Both the position numbers and the translations under genes were made by a program. Below, in pieces: positions 1 through 11,027 of a stretch of 64,000 nt of DNA. Every line of letters starts with the position of its first letter. Position 1 is the stretch's first letter. The notes below the pieces were generated by a model. That model saw nothing but the letters and a program-made list of their open reading frames with translations. It made no database searches and was not told the DNA's origin. This DNA is from Halichondria panicea (lineage: Eukaryota > Porifera > Demospongiae > Suberitida > Halichondriidae), in assembly GCF_963675165.1 (NCBI RefSeq), contig NC_087388.1, positions 2,954,800 to 3,018,799 on the forward strand. The letters are read 5' to 3'.

Positions 1-295
1 ATGCAAAAATAAGCAAATTCATAGAAAATGGAAAAGATGGTGGTGTCAAGAATGGGTATGGAGATGGTAACAAGAATACCCTTTTTATTGGGATCACTTG
101 ACCATACATGTACATCTCGTGGACCCAATAAGGGTGTTCTAGTAACACACACATGTATACACACAGACAATGTGGGTACAGTATACATGAATGTAGGTAT
201 TAAGGATATGGGTGATCTCACTGGACATAGCTACAGTAGGTAGAGTGTGTACATCTTTACATACAGTACGTCTAATAGAGAGTTACTATATGTAC

Positions 296-1161
296 CTTTC
301 TGAGTGCTCTCCTCACTCTCTGAAAGGGTGTCACGGTAAGGACCTGCAAAAAGAAACAATGTACATTTAGCTACATGGTATTCGTACAGTATCTAAGTGT
401 ACATAATGCATGTACACCAAGAGCTCTTCTGGCATACATGCATGATAATTATGCTGGGGGAAATCGATGGTCAATCTTTATCGGCGTGCTCATACAGTAC
501 ACATGTACATGTACCTTGTACAACAAAAGTCAATTGAGTCAAAGAAGGTGGGAACATGGCTAATGTTTTACACTGCTCTATATTAATAGTACCATACGCC
601 TTTATACTCCAGATCGTACTACAAGTGACAATTGAGAAGTACCCAACTTACAATGTACACTGTACATGGATAGTGAGCAAATTTATACGAGAAGTACACT
701 GTACACACCTACATGTATAACTTACAATGTACACATGCAGTGAAGGGCACTATGCAACACTTCTGGTCCAGGATTACGATATACGTACATGCATCAGGGT
801 TTCATCTAGGATGAAAAGTTGGGGGGGAATTTCGGTGCACGTAAGCGGCTGATGTTGTACTAATAATAACGATGGTGTCATAAAAATTATGTACTAATGA
901 GATTGTACTAATGTGACAATGTACAACATTTGGGGGAGGGGGGGGGAAGAAGCTGAGCATTTTGGGGGAGAAGGTTCACCCCTGCCACCCTCACTAGATG
1001 AAACCCTGTGCTTGTATAGTGTTCAGTATGTACTGTTACTGCATAGTAATACCTGACAGGAGTATTGTGGCTAGGTGCCAGGGAATGAGATGGGTAAGGG
1101 TGAGGATGTGATGCTGGGACTGCTCCACGGCTCCACTGTCACCATCAGACCGATTCACTTG
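296..1161 (-). CDS. candidate downstream RELCH exons
   Basis: Two minus-strand segments look like exons. The first, 1161-1053, follows cacgtgcag and ends at CAG|gtatta, reading QQVNRSDGDSGAVEQSQHH and on to WHLATILLS. The second, 343-296, follows tttctttttgcag and ends AAG|gtacat, reading PYRDTLSESEESTQK. Their phases are compatible with each other (one base carried over). I do not recognise either as a specific RELCH segment, and the first requires a phase-0 end of the preceding exon, which I cannot find. Placement in this gene is inferred from strand and position only. Confidence 0.4.
795..1008. mobile_element. MITE, CAGGGTTTCATCTAG family, copy 1
   Basis: The 214 bp segment begins CAGGGTTTCATCTAG and ends in its complement CTAGATGAAACCCTG. 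The interior has G-rich runs (ttgggggg near the left end, gggggaggggggggg in the middle) and a C-rich subterminal part. No coding capacity. The same family occurs at 42870-43169 and 60713-60932. It lies near the candidate 3' exons of RELCH. Confidence 0.8.
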
Positions 1162-1264
1162 CTGCACGTGTGGGGTCGTTTGAATATCAGTTAGTATCAG
1201 AGCATAGATAATAGAGCATAGAAATATTGTTCACAGGTTTCATCACTTGCTGACATCCAGTCTA

Positions 1265-4200
1265 GATCTTTAGTAGTGCAGCCATACATTCGAACAAAGC
1301 AGCATAAATGGAGACTAGCTTGTCTCTATTATCCATGGTCAGAGCTAGGCAATGTTCGTGCATGTTACCCAAAGCCTCACAAGTAAAACTATATACACGT
1401 ACATGTACATGCATGTACATACATGTATACATCAACCGACCTTGACACATGTAAGCAGCTGGTGTAGGAAGTAGGAGAGCATCTCTTTCTCCAGAGTTCC
1501 CAGCTCAAAAGCCCATGCAGCTAGGGCCGGCAGCAACACCGAGTACGTTGTGGACACTACAAGTTGAGAGCGATCGGTGATAGCTTTGAGGAGAAGCTCC
1601 CAGCAAGAGCTGAACTTTGCCTCATCGTCTGTGAAAGCCACGATGATTCCTAGTGATCGTGCCACAGCTTGACGGACACTCTCGGCTGGGTCCTCCGATA
1701 GCATCTGTTTAAGCATGGAGAGAACTAGAGAACCTCGCAGCTCAGCCTGTGTGTGTGTGTGACAAGGATAGGGGTGGAAGATATGAATAGCTGCATATGC
1801 GTGGGCGGGTGGGTTGCGAACGCTATATATGAATAATTATATTGATACTCACTGGAATGTAAGGTGCCAAGACCCCACAGGACTCGGCTACTAGTAGTCT
1901 TCTCTCAGAGTATTTGTCATTTATCTGTAGTTAAATAAAGCATAACACGCATAAGCTGTGCATAGAGTGCTAGAAAACACATTGCTTCTGACAACACACA
2001 CACACACTGTACGTGTACAGTAAACTAAGCAGTATTTCCACATACATGTACCACCATACACCCTAGACCCCCCCCCCCAAACACACACACAGAGTCACAC
2101 ACCTGCTCCCACATCTGGGGCAGCAGTTCATTCTCAACCCTGTTCCCTTCTGTGAGTTTGGCAAAAGCCACACAACTGCTCATGATGACCATACGTTGAT
2201 GCTTGTCTGGTCGTTTAATGAGGTTGAACATTATGCTCATGAGTTGGTCCCTGACTTTGGAGTCCGGGTGCTTGGCCAGCACCACCAGTAGTATGGGGAT
2301 CACTTCCTAAGAGGTTGAGTCAAAATCTTCACTCAAATCCACACATAGTGACATTATGTACAGTACAACATACATGTAATCAATCAAGCAACAAGACAGC
2401 AATCAAAATCTGGTGGTTTTTGCACACAAAGACGCATTGTTATATGTACATTTACATGTACATGAAGCTTCAAGATTCTAGCAGCCACAAGCATTCTACA
2501 TGTACATTTATTATTAGGTGCAAGGCAAGCTGGCTATGTCAAAAAATCCTCACAATGCTCGGAATTTGACATTGAGTTGTGTAATTATTACATGCACTTA
2601 TGACTTGCAATCATGCAGACCAATACGTTACGGCTTACAAGCTACGCCTCCTACTACCCCTCACCTCTCTCTTGGCCAGACTGACATTGGGCACAATGTA
2701 AGGAAGACACCTGCCCAGCAACTGCACAATGTCCAGATCAGGGTCAGAGAGCTTTGCAACCTCCACTCCAATACGAGAGTCTGTCTTGGTCTGACACACG
2801 TTGAGAAGCTCTTGACGAAACAGTAGCGACATTTGATGACCAAATTCTCCTATGAGCCTCGATGGGGTAGCATTATCTCTATCGTTGCAATCACTACTAG
2901 CGGATGGGGAGCTCACACTCCGCTCTTTATTGATGAAGGCTTGGGGGGCACCATCAATTGAGCCTGACAGCGAGAATGTACGTTTGTCCTTGTCATTGAT
3001 CACTAGGGTGGCATCTGATCTGGCAGAGTTGGTAGACATTGATAGCTCCTCCCTGAGCTCTTCCCTGTTGTGAACAGCCGGCTTAGCATCTGGCACCTTG
3101 ACAGGGTTTAAAACAGCCTCAAATTGTAAATCAGAAGGAAAATTTCACAAGAATGACAAATCTACCTGTACACTGATTTTAATACAATGTACAAAACATG
3201 TACCTTTGTCTATGCTGGCATGCGTTCAGCAATACTGTACAGCTACAACTACAATATACAATGTAGGTCACTACTTTCTATACCCATTCTAATTCACTCA
3301 CTATCTTCGCCGTCTTGTCCTCCAGAGCGGCTTTCTCCTCCACTTGAGCCGTTTGCAATTTTGACTCAGGTGGTGATGTGTCTAGCTCGGAGATATCTGG
3401 AGAGGACCTGTTCCTGGGAGGTAAGGGAGGTACGTCCATTGTGTCCGGCTTGTTGTTCAGAGAACCCCCTCTCTTGTGCTTCCTGACACTCGGAGATGAG
3501 CTCAAGCTGGGACAGGATACTTACATGTATAATACGCCACTGCACAGAGTGAGAAGTAGCTACAAATATTACTCGTATAGGGAACAGTATGTGCATGTGA
3601 TAGTGTGGATATTCAAGTTCCTTAAAAGATCCTTACTATTACATGCATGTGCACAGCAGAATATACATGTACGATTGTATTCGGCCCCCACCTTATTTTC
3701 TTCTGCCTGGCTAGCAGAGCTTCAGTCTCCCTCTTGAGTGCAAGGTTTTCTCCTGTCAGAGCAGCCACCTGGTCATCCTGCATGATGAACAGTAGCAGCA
3801 GGCTAGAATATTATGCCATTTACATGTAGCATAATAAATTATCTATTAACAACTATCTTTCAAAAAATAATGGCTTATACTCGTAATCTAAATCTCACCA
3901 GAGCTTCAATTCTGTTCAGATTTTCCTTGTCTGAGAGCATGACGCTGTAGTTCCTGAAAAGACAAAGAAGGTCTGGGGGCTTGGAGGTGTTCAGACCCAC
4001 ATCATCCCAGTCATCAAAGTCCTGTACAGTTGACACACTATTCATGAGAACACTGCTTCTATTGGTAATGAGTTACTTAAGACAATTGTTCAAGAAATGC
4101 TAACATAATGCGAACATGTGCACGTGAAAGAAGGACTTTTGGTCTCATTAAAGCAGTGGAAAGGGTTGTCTGCACATTAAGGAGCACTTGCACATGCTTG

Positions 4201-5884
4201 GCACCATCTATACTCACCTGATCATCGTTTTCCTCGGTGAATGTGATGGCTGTCAGTTTGTTGTCTTGCTGCATGAGGTACTCGTGAGCAAGGAAGTTGA
4301 GAGCTCGCTTCTCATGAGGTTTGATAGGCTCCTGGAGATAGGGAAGATGACATTGCTTGAACAACAATGTGGTTCATAATCAAACAGTGCACAGTAGATA
4401 AAGAAACTACCTCCGAAATTTCCAATTCTCTAACTAATTTCTAATTCTACAAAAAATGACAAAACAAAATTACGGTGCTTATATAAATATAATATACGTA
4501 ACACCAGAAATAAAGAAGAGCCTCGATCCTAAAAGGAAACCAGCAAAGAATTAATCTGTCTTTTTACATAAAGTTTATGGTACATGTACAGTGTACACCG
4601 TTCTTGGTTTTACAAGCAACTATTGTGTTGATACAGAGCAGATACAAGTATTCATAAACACACCAATAGTAAGTTCTTATTTAGGTGATTGCTATTTGGA
4701 GCTTACATTCGACTTGGATACGACTTTCTTTGAGGGATCTCCTTCTCTACCTGTACAGATTTTTATCAAGCACTACATGTAAAGTACGAGAGGGTGCACA
4801 GTAAGGTACATAAACAAGTTGATGCAGAGGCAGAGGGGAGTGTAACAAGTACTGGCTCAGTGACTGATAGTACTTGCAATTCAGAGTTCTAAGCATATCA
4901 GCCCCACCCATTCGCTCAAAATGCAGCAATGTCTCAAGGGTAACTTTCCCATTAAGTGTGCACAAGTCTACCTCCCCAGGTACTCCAGGTACCCCTTTCA
5001 AAAACACAACCACAATCGATAGCCAACCCACCAGTTGCCTTGGTGAGACTGCCCCTGAGGGACTTAATAGTCTCCAGGGCTTTCCTCAGCTCAAACTCAA
5101 GTACAGCCACTCTGTCATTGGTATCTTTGTCCAGGTCATCAGAATAGTGACCAAACTCCATTGAATCAAGTGTAGAGTGACTCGAAGCACGCACTAGGTG
5201 AAGAAATAGATACCTCAAACTCTAGTATCTACACAAATCGCATAATACAGTGATGTAGATTTACATATAAGATATTGGAATTAACTTAGAAGATCCACCG
5301 TTGGCTCAGGGTGTCTTACAGGATTTTGAAGTAGAGGGGGGAAATAAGAAAAATTTTGGTAAAAAATAGGTCAACTGTTATTTCAATACCCAATACAAAT
5401 GTTAGTATGTAAAATTACCAGCTGAGCTGGGGGGATATCCCCCTTCCCCCCTGTAAGACACTCTGATTGTACACGTACCTGCCAGCACTAAGTCATTCAT
5501 TGAAGTGTTGCTAAGCACAAACACTATATTATGTTAAAAAAGCCACTCTGTAATAGATATGGCCATGGATGAGCGTATACGAGTCTCGCCAGCTCAGTTT
5601 TACATTTTTGAAAACTCACCCATACTGTGGAGCAGGCTAGTGGTTGGAAACTGTGGAAAAGCATTCTCAAAGTTTCCAGGGTTAGAAAAGTAGTCTCTCA
5701 AACTGGCAACATCTTTGCCAGCTTCCAGGAGCTCTGTGTACAGCTCCAAAGCTGTCAGAATGAAGCCATCTTCCAACAATGCACTAGAAAGTTCCTCCCA
5801 GTCACGAGTGGAAGTTCCTCGAGGACTAGAAGAGCCGAGCCGTGGAGGGAACACAGGAGAGTCAGAGAGAGATAGATCAGCCAT
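1265..5884 (-). CDS. RELCH: RELCH homologue (LisH, coiled coil, HEAT repeats), 5' part of gene
   Basis: In animals RELCH binds RAB11 on recycling endosomes and helps move cholesterol to the trans-Golgi network. Exons on the minus strand: 5884-5620, 5193-5032, 4750-4707, 4331-4218, 4021-3899, 3777-3692, 3506-3302, 3096-2665, 2306-2103, 1924-1853, 1746-1441 and 1375 to about 1265. All junctions have GT-AG borders and phases agree; the first 11 exons sum to 671 codons. The start ATG opens MADLSLSDSPVF, followed by a LisH-like helix pair (WEELSSALLEDGF). Family-diagnostic stretches are RVAVLEFELRKALETIKSL, KRALNFLAHEYL, DDWDDVGLN.SKPPDLL, LPYIVPNVSLAKRE, FNLIKRPD, RRLLVAESCG and LPALAAWAFELGTL. 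The rest of the protein, by comparison with the vertebrate length near 1200 residues, should lie below 1265 and beyond the left edge. The last assigned exon meets TAG at 1264-1262 without a good donor (see findings). Identification is very secure; the 3' end is not. Confidence 0.93.
5307..5465. mobile_element. short MITE in RELCH intron 1
   Basis: A 159 bp segment with imperfect inverted ends CAGGGTGTCTTACAG and CTGTAAGACACTCTG and G-rich/C-rich subterminal runs (ggggggaaa left, ggggatatccccc right). A related right end (gtatcccccc, ccctgtatgacaccctg) is present near 62547-62586. No open frame. It sits in the intron between the first two RELCH exons. Confidence 0.7.
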
Positions 5885-6218
5885 TGCCTACAACACTAAG
5901 CGAGTAGGCATTGGTCGTCAATGCAAGTTACAAAAAAGAGACAAAATTCACTTTTTCCCCTGCTGCGCATGCGCGCACACACAGGGTGGGGTAATTAAAA
6001 TTATGAAGCAGAGGCATAAGTAAATGCCTAATGGTGTGTTTTTGGTGCCAAAATGATAACTCGTCATCATGACGGCAGGGGTGGAGGGTTGTCTTTTGTC
6101 TTAGTCACTTTAGTGTTTTTCTTGGAACATGTATTTGCACCTCGATCCCCGACCTAACGTTCAATTGGAGACGGATATATGGCCTGGGATCGAGGCTATC
6201 TTTTGACTAGCACAAAGA

Positions 6219-6314
6219 CTAGCCTCGATCCCAGGCCGAGTTTTCGCTTTTATAACGGTTAGTTGTTCGCCTAACCGTTATAAAAGCGAAAACTCGGCCT
6301 GGGATCGAGGCTAG
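6219..6314. mobile_element. perfect-hairpin MITE with 8 bp target duplication
   Basis: Two perfectly complementary 44-base arms (6219-6262 and 6271-6314) are separated by the 8-base loop ttgttcgc. The ends read ctagcctcgatcccaggcc. The flanks 6211-6218 and 6315-6322 are both cacaaaga, an exact 8 bp duplication consistent with a hAT-type or similar insertion. Partial relatives of the arm (cctgggatcgaggct) occur at 6181-6199, about 7398-7415 and, as gcctcgagaccaggccg, near 37207. Confidence 0.85.
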
Positions 6315-6769
6315 CACAAAGACCAACTTGCACGTAGAGAACTGCAGATTCAGCATAAATACTTTTTTTTTTTTTAGGCAGCAACTAGCTATCAATGCAT
6401 GTATACATGTAAATAAGAAACATATTAGTGAGAAATGTGCTAGTTCAGCGTCAGTTCAGTGGCACTCGGCTCTCTTGGCATGCCAGGTCCATTGTGTCGA
6501 TGGATGCTATTGGATGATAATGCTATTGGATGATCTTAATTGCACCTCTTAGGCACATTGTAGCTGAGCGTAGTAGCTCAGTTTACATCTGATCCAATGG
6601 ATGGATGATCTTACCCTATATCCAAATGCAGCTCAACTTCCTTCATCCAAGGAAGAATCTGCCCTCAGTGGCTCATTTGCAAAGGGGACAGACAAATGCT
6701 CCAGCGCTCGAACTTCAAAATCCGCCTACTAGTGTATGGAATGCCATAGTGGACAATACTAGAGTTTGA

Positions 6770-7400
6770 TTCCGATTGTTGATGGCGATTATTGATTTCC
6801 TTTAAAGTAATCGATCATTGGAATCGATTCACACCATCGATTGCCATAGAGGAATCGATTGCAGGAATGGATTGCCACCATCGATTATTGGAATCGATTG
6901 TAGGAATCAATTGTAGAGTTCGATTCCGATTGTCGGTTGCCTTCCCAGCTGTCATAGAGGAATCGATTCCTGCAATCGATTGCCACCATCGATTGTCATC
7001 AATGAAACGATTCCCATAATTGATTACAGGGATCGATTACCACCATCGATTGTCAGAGGAATCGATGTGGTAATCGATCATAGGAATAAATTATTGGAGT
7101 CGATTGCCCCTACAAAGTTGTTCATAGCACATGCCTGTACAATTTACATCGATATCATTTTATTATCTTTGCAATCGTTTAATCAACAATAATAGTGTCA
7201 TATCAACCAAGGTATAGATCTATACGTACATAGATCTGCATCCTACGATCGATGGTTGGTGACGATCGATCCCTCTACAATTGATGGTGGCAATCAATTC
7301 CAAACATTGATTGCTGGGAAGGCAATAGACAATCGGAATCGACCACTCTACAATCGATTCCCGTAATCGGTTGTGGCAATTGATTCGAGGAAGAGCGGCC
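6770..7400. repeat. ATCGATT-rich degenerate repeat, two opposed blocks
   Basis: Dozens of gaATCGATTg/ccATCGATTg words at irregular 10-30 bp spacing fill 6780-7105, and similar words in the complementary sense fill about 7250-7395. Phrases such as attgccaccatcgatt recur. Open frames here come from the repeat. A roughly 130 bp unrelated segment separates the blocks. The origin is not recognised; the arrangement could be a long decayed inverted repeat. Confidence 0.7.
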
Positions 7401-7661
7401 TGGAATCGAGGCTACGTAGATCTATGCACAAGTCATTATAAAATTCATGAATTGAGACTTTACACGTGCACTGTGCGCAATGCCATCTTTTGACCCTTCA
7501 CACTTCTAAACAGTTGTCTAGCCCATAGCTACAGTCAATGAATGTTGTTCACGAGTCATTCAGCTAGCTGTATAGAACATAAGTCCCACCATAATTTAGG
7601 CGCCAGCTGGGCTGAATGCATAGTCTAAAAGATGCGCCACTCAGAAAATTTTTCTGGCGCT

Positions 7662-9318
7662 CAGGGGCGGATCCAGGGGTGATTTTGAGGGGCTGAAGCC
7701 CCCCCCTTTTGAAAAAACTACCATGTGTTGTAGTCTGACTCTACAACAATTTTGCCACCAATTATGCATCTGTAGACTCACTTGAAATCACTTGAGAGAT
7801 GCTAGACAACAGCTACTAGGAGTATAAAGGATCTAGGGTAGCTAGCTGGACGTACCTAGCTAGCTAGCTAGCTATAGCTGTACGTACGTACGTACATCTG
7901 ATCAGTACAGTATCACCATAGATAGTAGAGGGGAGGGATTGGAAACATCTCAGGTGACCAATGTATTTCCCTAGAGAATTCTGACACCATGCGTGTTGCA
8001 TTCCGCAAGTATTGATTGCGATTGATTGCGAGACAGCTGCAAAGACAAAAGAGAAGAAACTGAAGAAAACTCCAGTAAGCACTGGCAGAGCTAGTATGTA
8101 TGTACATTATCCATAGTAAATGTATGGTTTACATCATTTACCTAATTTATTTGATCATCAGAGGTCCATGTAGCACTATTTTACACCTATTTAGCTGGGA
8201 ATTTGAAGGTATGAAACTTTGTGGGGGGATATCTTGAGCTAGGAAGTAGCCATGGTTGCTTGAGAGTGATCACAGTGTAGAGGAAGCATTGAAATATGCC
8301 TTAGGCATAGCTAAGTTGAGAATTAGGCTGTTTATTTTTTAATATTAACATAAAAGTGTGAAAAGAAGAATTCGTAAGTACGTTTGTTTGCGGGGGAGTT
8401 GCTGGTTAACAATACATTGTACATCACTATTGTTCAGGTCTACATATTGCCTAATGATCCCGATGTGCCTTGAGAAAAGTTTTTCCTTGCTAACCTGTAT
8501 AGTTTTGGAAATATGCTAATTCAAACTTACCCGTAAATTGCTTTCCCAGGGTACTCAGAACATCTGAGGATCTGCCAAGACCCTTTGGAAAAGTTTGGCA
8601 TGCCAATGACAGAGGGAAGGGACACTGTTATTCATTACGATTGGTCGTGCAAAAGCTGTGTAGTGACCAGATGACGGAAATACACCACTACCTAAATGTC
8701 GTCAGACTTACAAAAATTATGTTTTATGTTTGTAAACATCATCATTTCTCCATGCATCCTTTGTGATTGTGTGTATCATAATGTTAAGAAATATAAGTAT
8801 GCATTCTATAATTATGGTCATGAGCTGTGCCTAGCGCCTAGTACTATACTTTTTTTTGTGGGTGCGCATGTCTTGTTCTTTGAAGGTTTGTTAAGGTATT
8901 TATAATAGGATGTGTAATTCTTCAATGCAACAGAGAAAAGTCTCTTTCTGATGTACAGCAACCAAAGAAACTAGTTCAGATCTATGTATGTAGTAGCTAG
9001 TAGCTACAGTGGGCCAGAGACAGCTAGCTGTTCACTCTCTTTTGGCCCCAATTAAATTAACTTCCTGTCTATTTCCGGTGCGACACGCATGGGCCGCGTG
9101 AAATCCCTGTGTTTCCAATCCCTTCCCTCTACTATCTATGGTATCACCATAGTATTAAAAGTAAGTGCAGAGGTCAACGTATTCTACTCATAATATGAAA
9201 GTTCAAAGGTCAAATCTTGCAAAAAAATTCGCCTCCGGCGAGGCTGCCCAGCTGGCCTGGGCGGCTTCGCCCCTTTCTAGCTAGCCCCCCCCTTTTGTTT
9301 TTCCTGGATCCGCCCCTG
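7662..9318. mobile_element. non-autonomous DNA transposon with GGGGCGGATCCAGG ends
   Basis: A 1657 bp element begins CAGGGGCGGATCCAGG and ends CCTGGATCCGCCCCTG, flanked by GCGCT on both sides (7657-7661 and 9319-9323), a 5 bp target duplication. Poly-C/TTTTG subterminal blocks match at both ends. A second internal inverted match exists: 7910-7946 (tatcaccatagatagtagag...) against about 9111-9150. No transposase is visible. An open stretch around 8544-8760 has no recognised product. Such GGGGCGGATCCAG ends are common in invertebrate genomes; I do not assign the superfamily. Confidence 0.82.
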
Positions 9319-9871
9319 GCGCTGTAATTACATCAATTACAGTAATCAAGGTCACTAATTGGGTGTCTGCCAAATTTTGTTCAAAAGCAGTCTAGTGACT
9401 AGTAGTAATAGCCTCGATATCATGAGCCACAGGTGTTCGGTGTGGTTCGATCCCTTGTTTCGAGGTAGCGCACACATCTATCTCTATTTCTGAGCAAAAT
9501 TAAAATTGGACCCCCCTGCAAAGTACATGTATAGGTAATCCACCCATTTGCATTTATATAGCTGGCACTCAGTATAATTATTACCCCCCCCCCCCACACA
9601 CACACACATCATAGTTACTGCCTGGAGATCTTCACTATGGCTGTGCTTTCAATGCACTCCAGCAATGCAAGCTAATTAGCAATTACACTTGTTCAATAAA
9701 TGTCAAATTTTGCCTCGCAGGGCAGAAGGGAAAATATCCCCCTCCCGGACTCACTCCCACCGCCTCGAACGCCTCAATATTATTTTGTGCCCAGGCATAC
9801 TGTCTTTACACAGCTAGTACGATCCTTTGATGTCTGATCACATGCAATGATAATTATAGGATTATACGGCA

Positions 9872-9975
9872 CGGCGGATGTGCACCGGATGTGGAAACGC
9901 CCTAATTTTTGTTACTTTTCCTTTGCACCCCTCCCCTTCCACAATTACATCCGGTGCCGTACCGGCCGTATATGC
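9872..9975. repeat. imperfect inverted repeat (possible MITE)
   Basis: About 25 bp ends resembling tacggcac.gcggatgtgcaccggatgt and the complement acatccggtgccgta are separated by about 50 bp of C-rich sequence. No gene is seen in the surrounding 9324-10300. Confidence 0.4.
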
Positions 9976-10304
9976 CACTTGTTGGTACATTACTTGATTG
10001 AAAACCTATCGCTATAGGCCTGCTCTGCAGTTCAATAAAGTGCATAATAATTATGCATGACTAGAGCACAAGCTGAAACAAAAAGTAGGGCCTTGCTACT
10101 ATTTGCACACCCCTGGACAGATTAGGCTTGGAACAGTGTGTCCTGTTTGGAACAATACCATGGTGCCGTGATGAACAAAAATAGCAGAGCAAGATAATGA
10201 AACCTACAAGGGTAACAAAAGTACAACATCTAAAACTAGGACAAAACCATGCTAGTTGGAGAAACTTCGCTTTATAAGAACGCAAACATAATTATGACTC
10301 TTGT

Positions 10305-10585
10305 TTTCTTGTACTCAGCGTTTTCTGCGTTTCTTATTCCTTGCGTTTTCCTGTTCTCAGGATTATCCGCGTTCTCTTGTTCTCAGAGTTGTCCTGTAAG
10401 GTTATCCGCAGTTTTTTTTTTGTTCTTCCAGTTGTTTTGTTCTCAGCATTATCTACGTTCTCCAGAGAACAAGAGAGTGTGGAGAACAGGAGAACGACGA
10501 GAACAGGAAAATGTTGAGAACAAGGGAACGCGGAGAAAAAAAGAGAACAAGAGAACGCAGAGAACCCTGAGAAAAGGCCAGTGCT
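10305..10585. repeat. GAGAAC/GTTCTC palindromic minisatellite
   Basis: The left half (10305-10460) is built from variants of gttctcttgttctcagcg; the right half (10460-10585) from the complement gagaacaagagaacgcggag. The whole can fold into a long imperfect hairpin. The 130-132 aa open frames crossing it on both strands are repeat translations, not genes. Confidence 0.8.
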
Positions 10586-10910
10586 CCTTACCAAATCATG
10601 CCTCGAGGCTACGCGACCATATAACAATAACGGAGGGGACTGTATGACTTTTATTACCCCCTTACACCTTGACAACGTGATGTTTGTACCAGGATGTATT
10701 AGTATGTACTCCGCCCTCAGGAACACATAAAACTGCCCTTGGTATGCACTAGATAGCTACATCGATCATATAGCTCCTGTGGTATAATGGTGGTTACTTG
10801 ACCTTGTTATTTAATACAAAACTTGTATACGAGGAAAGATTCAGGATATCCTTGGAATTACATTCATGTCCATGCATGCAGGATATACTCTAACGAGTTC
10901 ATTTCACAAC

Positions 10911-10963
10911 TTGGGGCTTCTAATGTTATCATTATTGGGGCTTCTAATGTTATCATTATAAAA
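10911..10963. repeat. short tandem duplication
   Basis: ggggcttctaatgttatcat occurs twice in direct succession about 60-100 bp upstream of the acyltransferase start codon. Function unknown; it lies in the presumed promoter/5' leader. Confidence 0.7.
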
Positions 10964-11027
10964 GCCAACCAACTATTCCATTATCATTATTTTTCTGACT
11001 AGCTATTAATTACGTATAATTATAATT

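Noticed and set aside
9448-9460. B-box-like ggttcgatccc
   Set aside because: No matching A box or stems upstream within tRNA distance.
10249-10726. 130-132 codon frames on both strands
   Set aside because: They follow the GAGAAC/GTTCTC palindromic repeat and encode only low-complexity sequence.
10771-10800. tRNA-like start gctcctgtggtataatggt
   Set aside because: Resembles an A box, but there is no B box, acceptor pairing or anticodon arm downstream.
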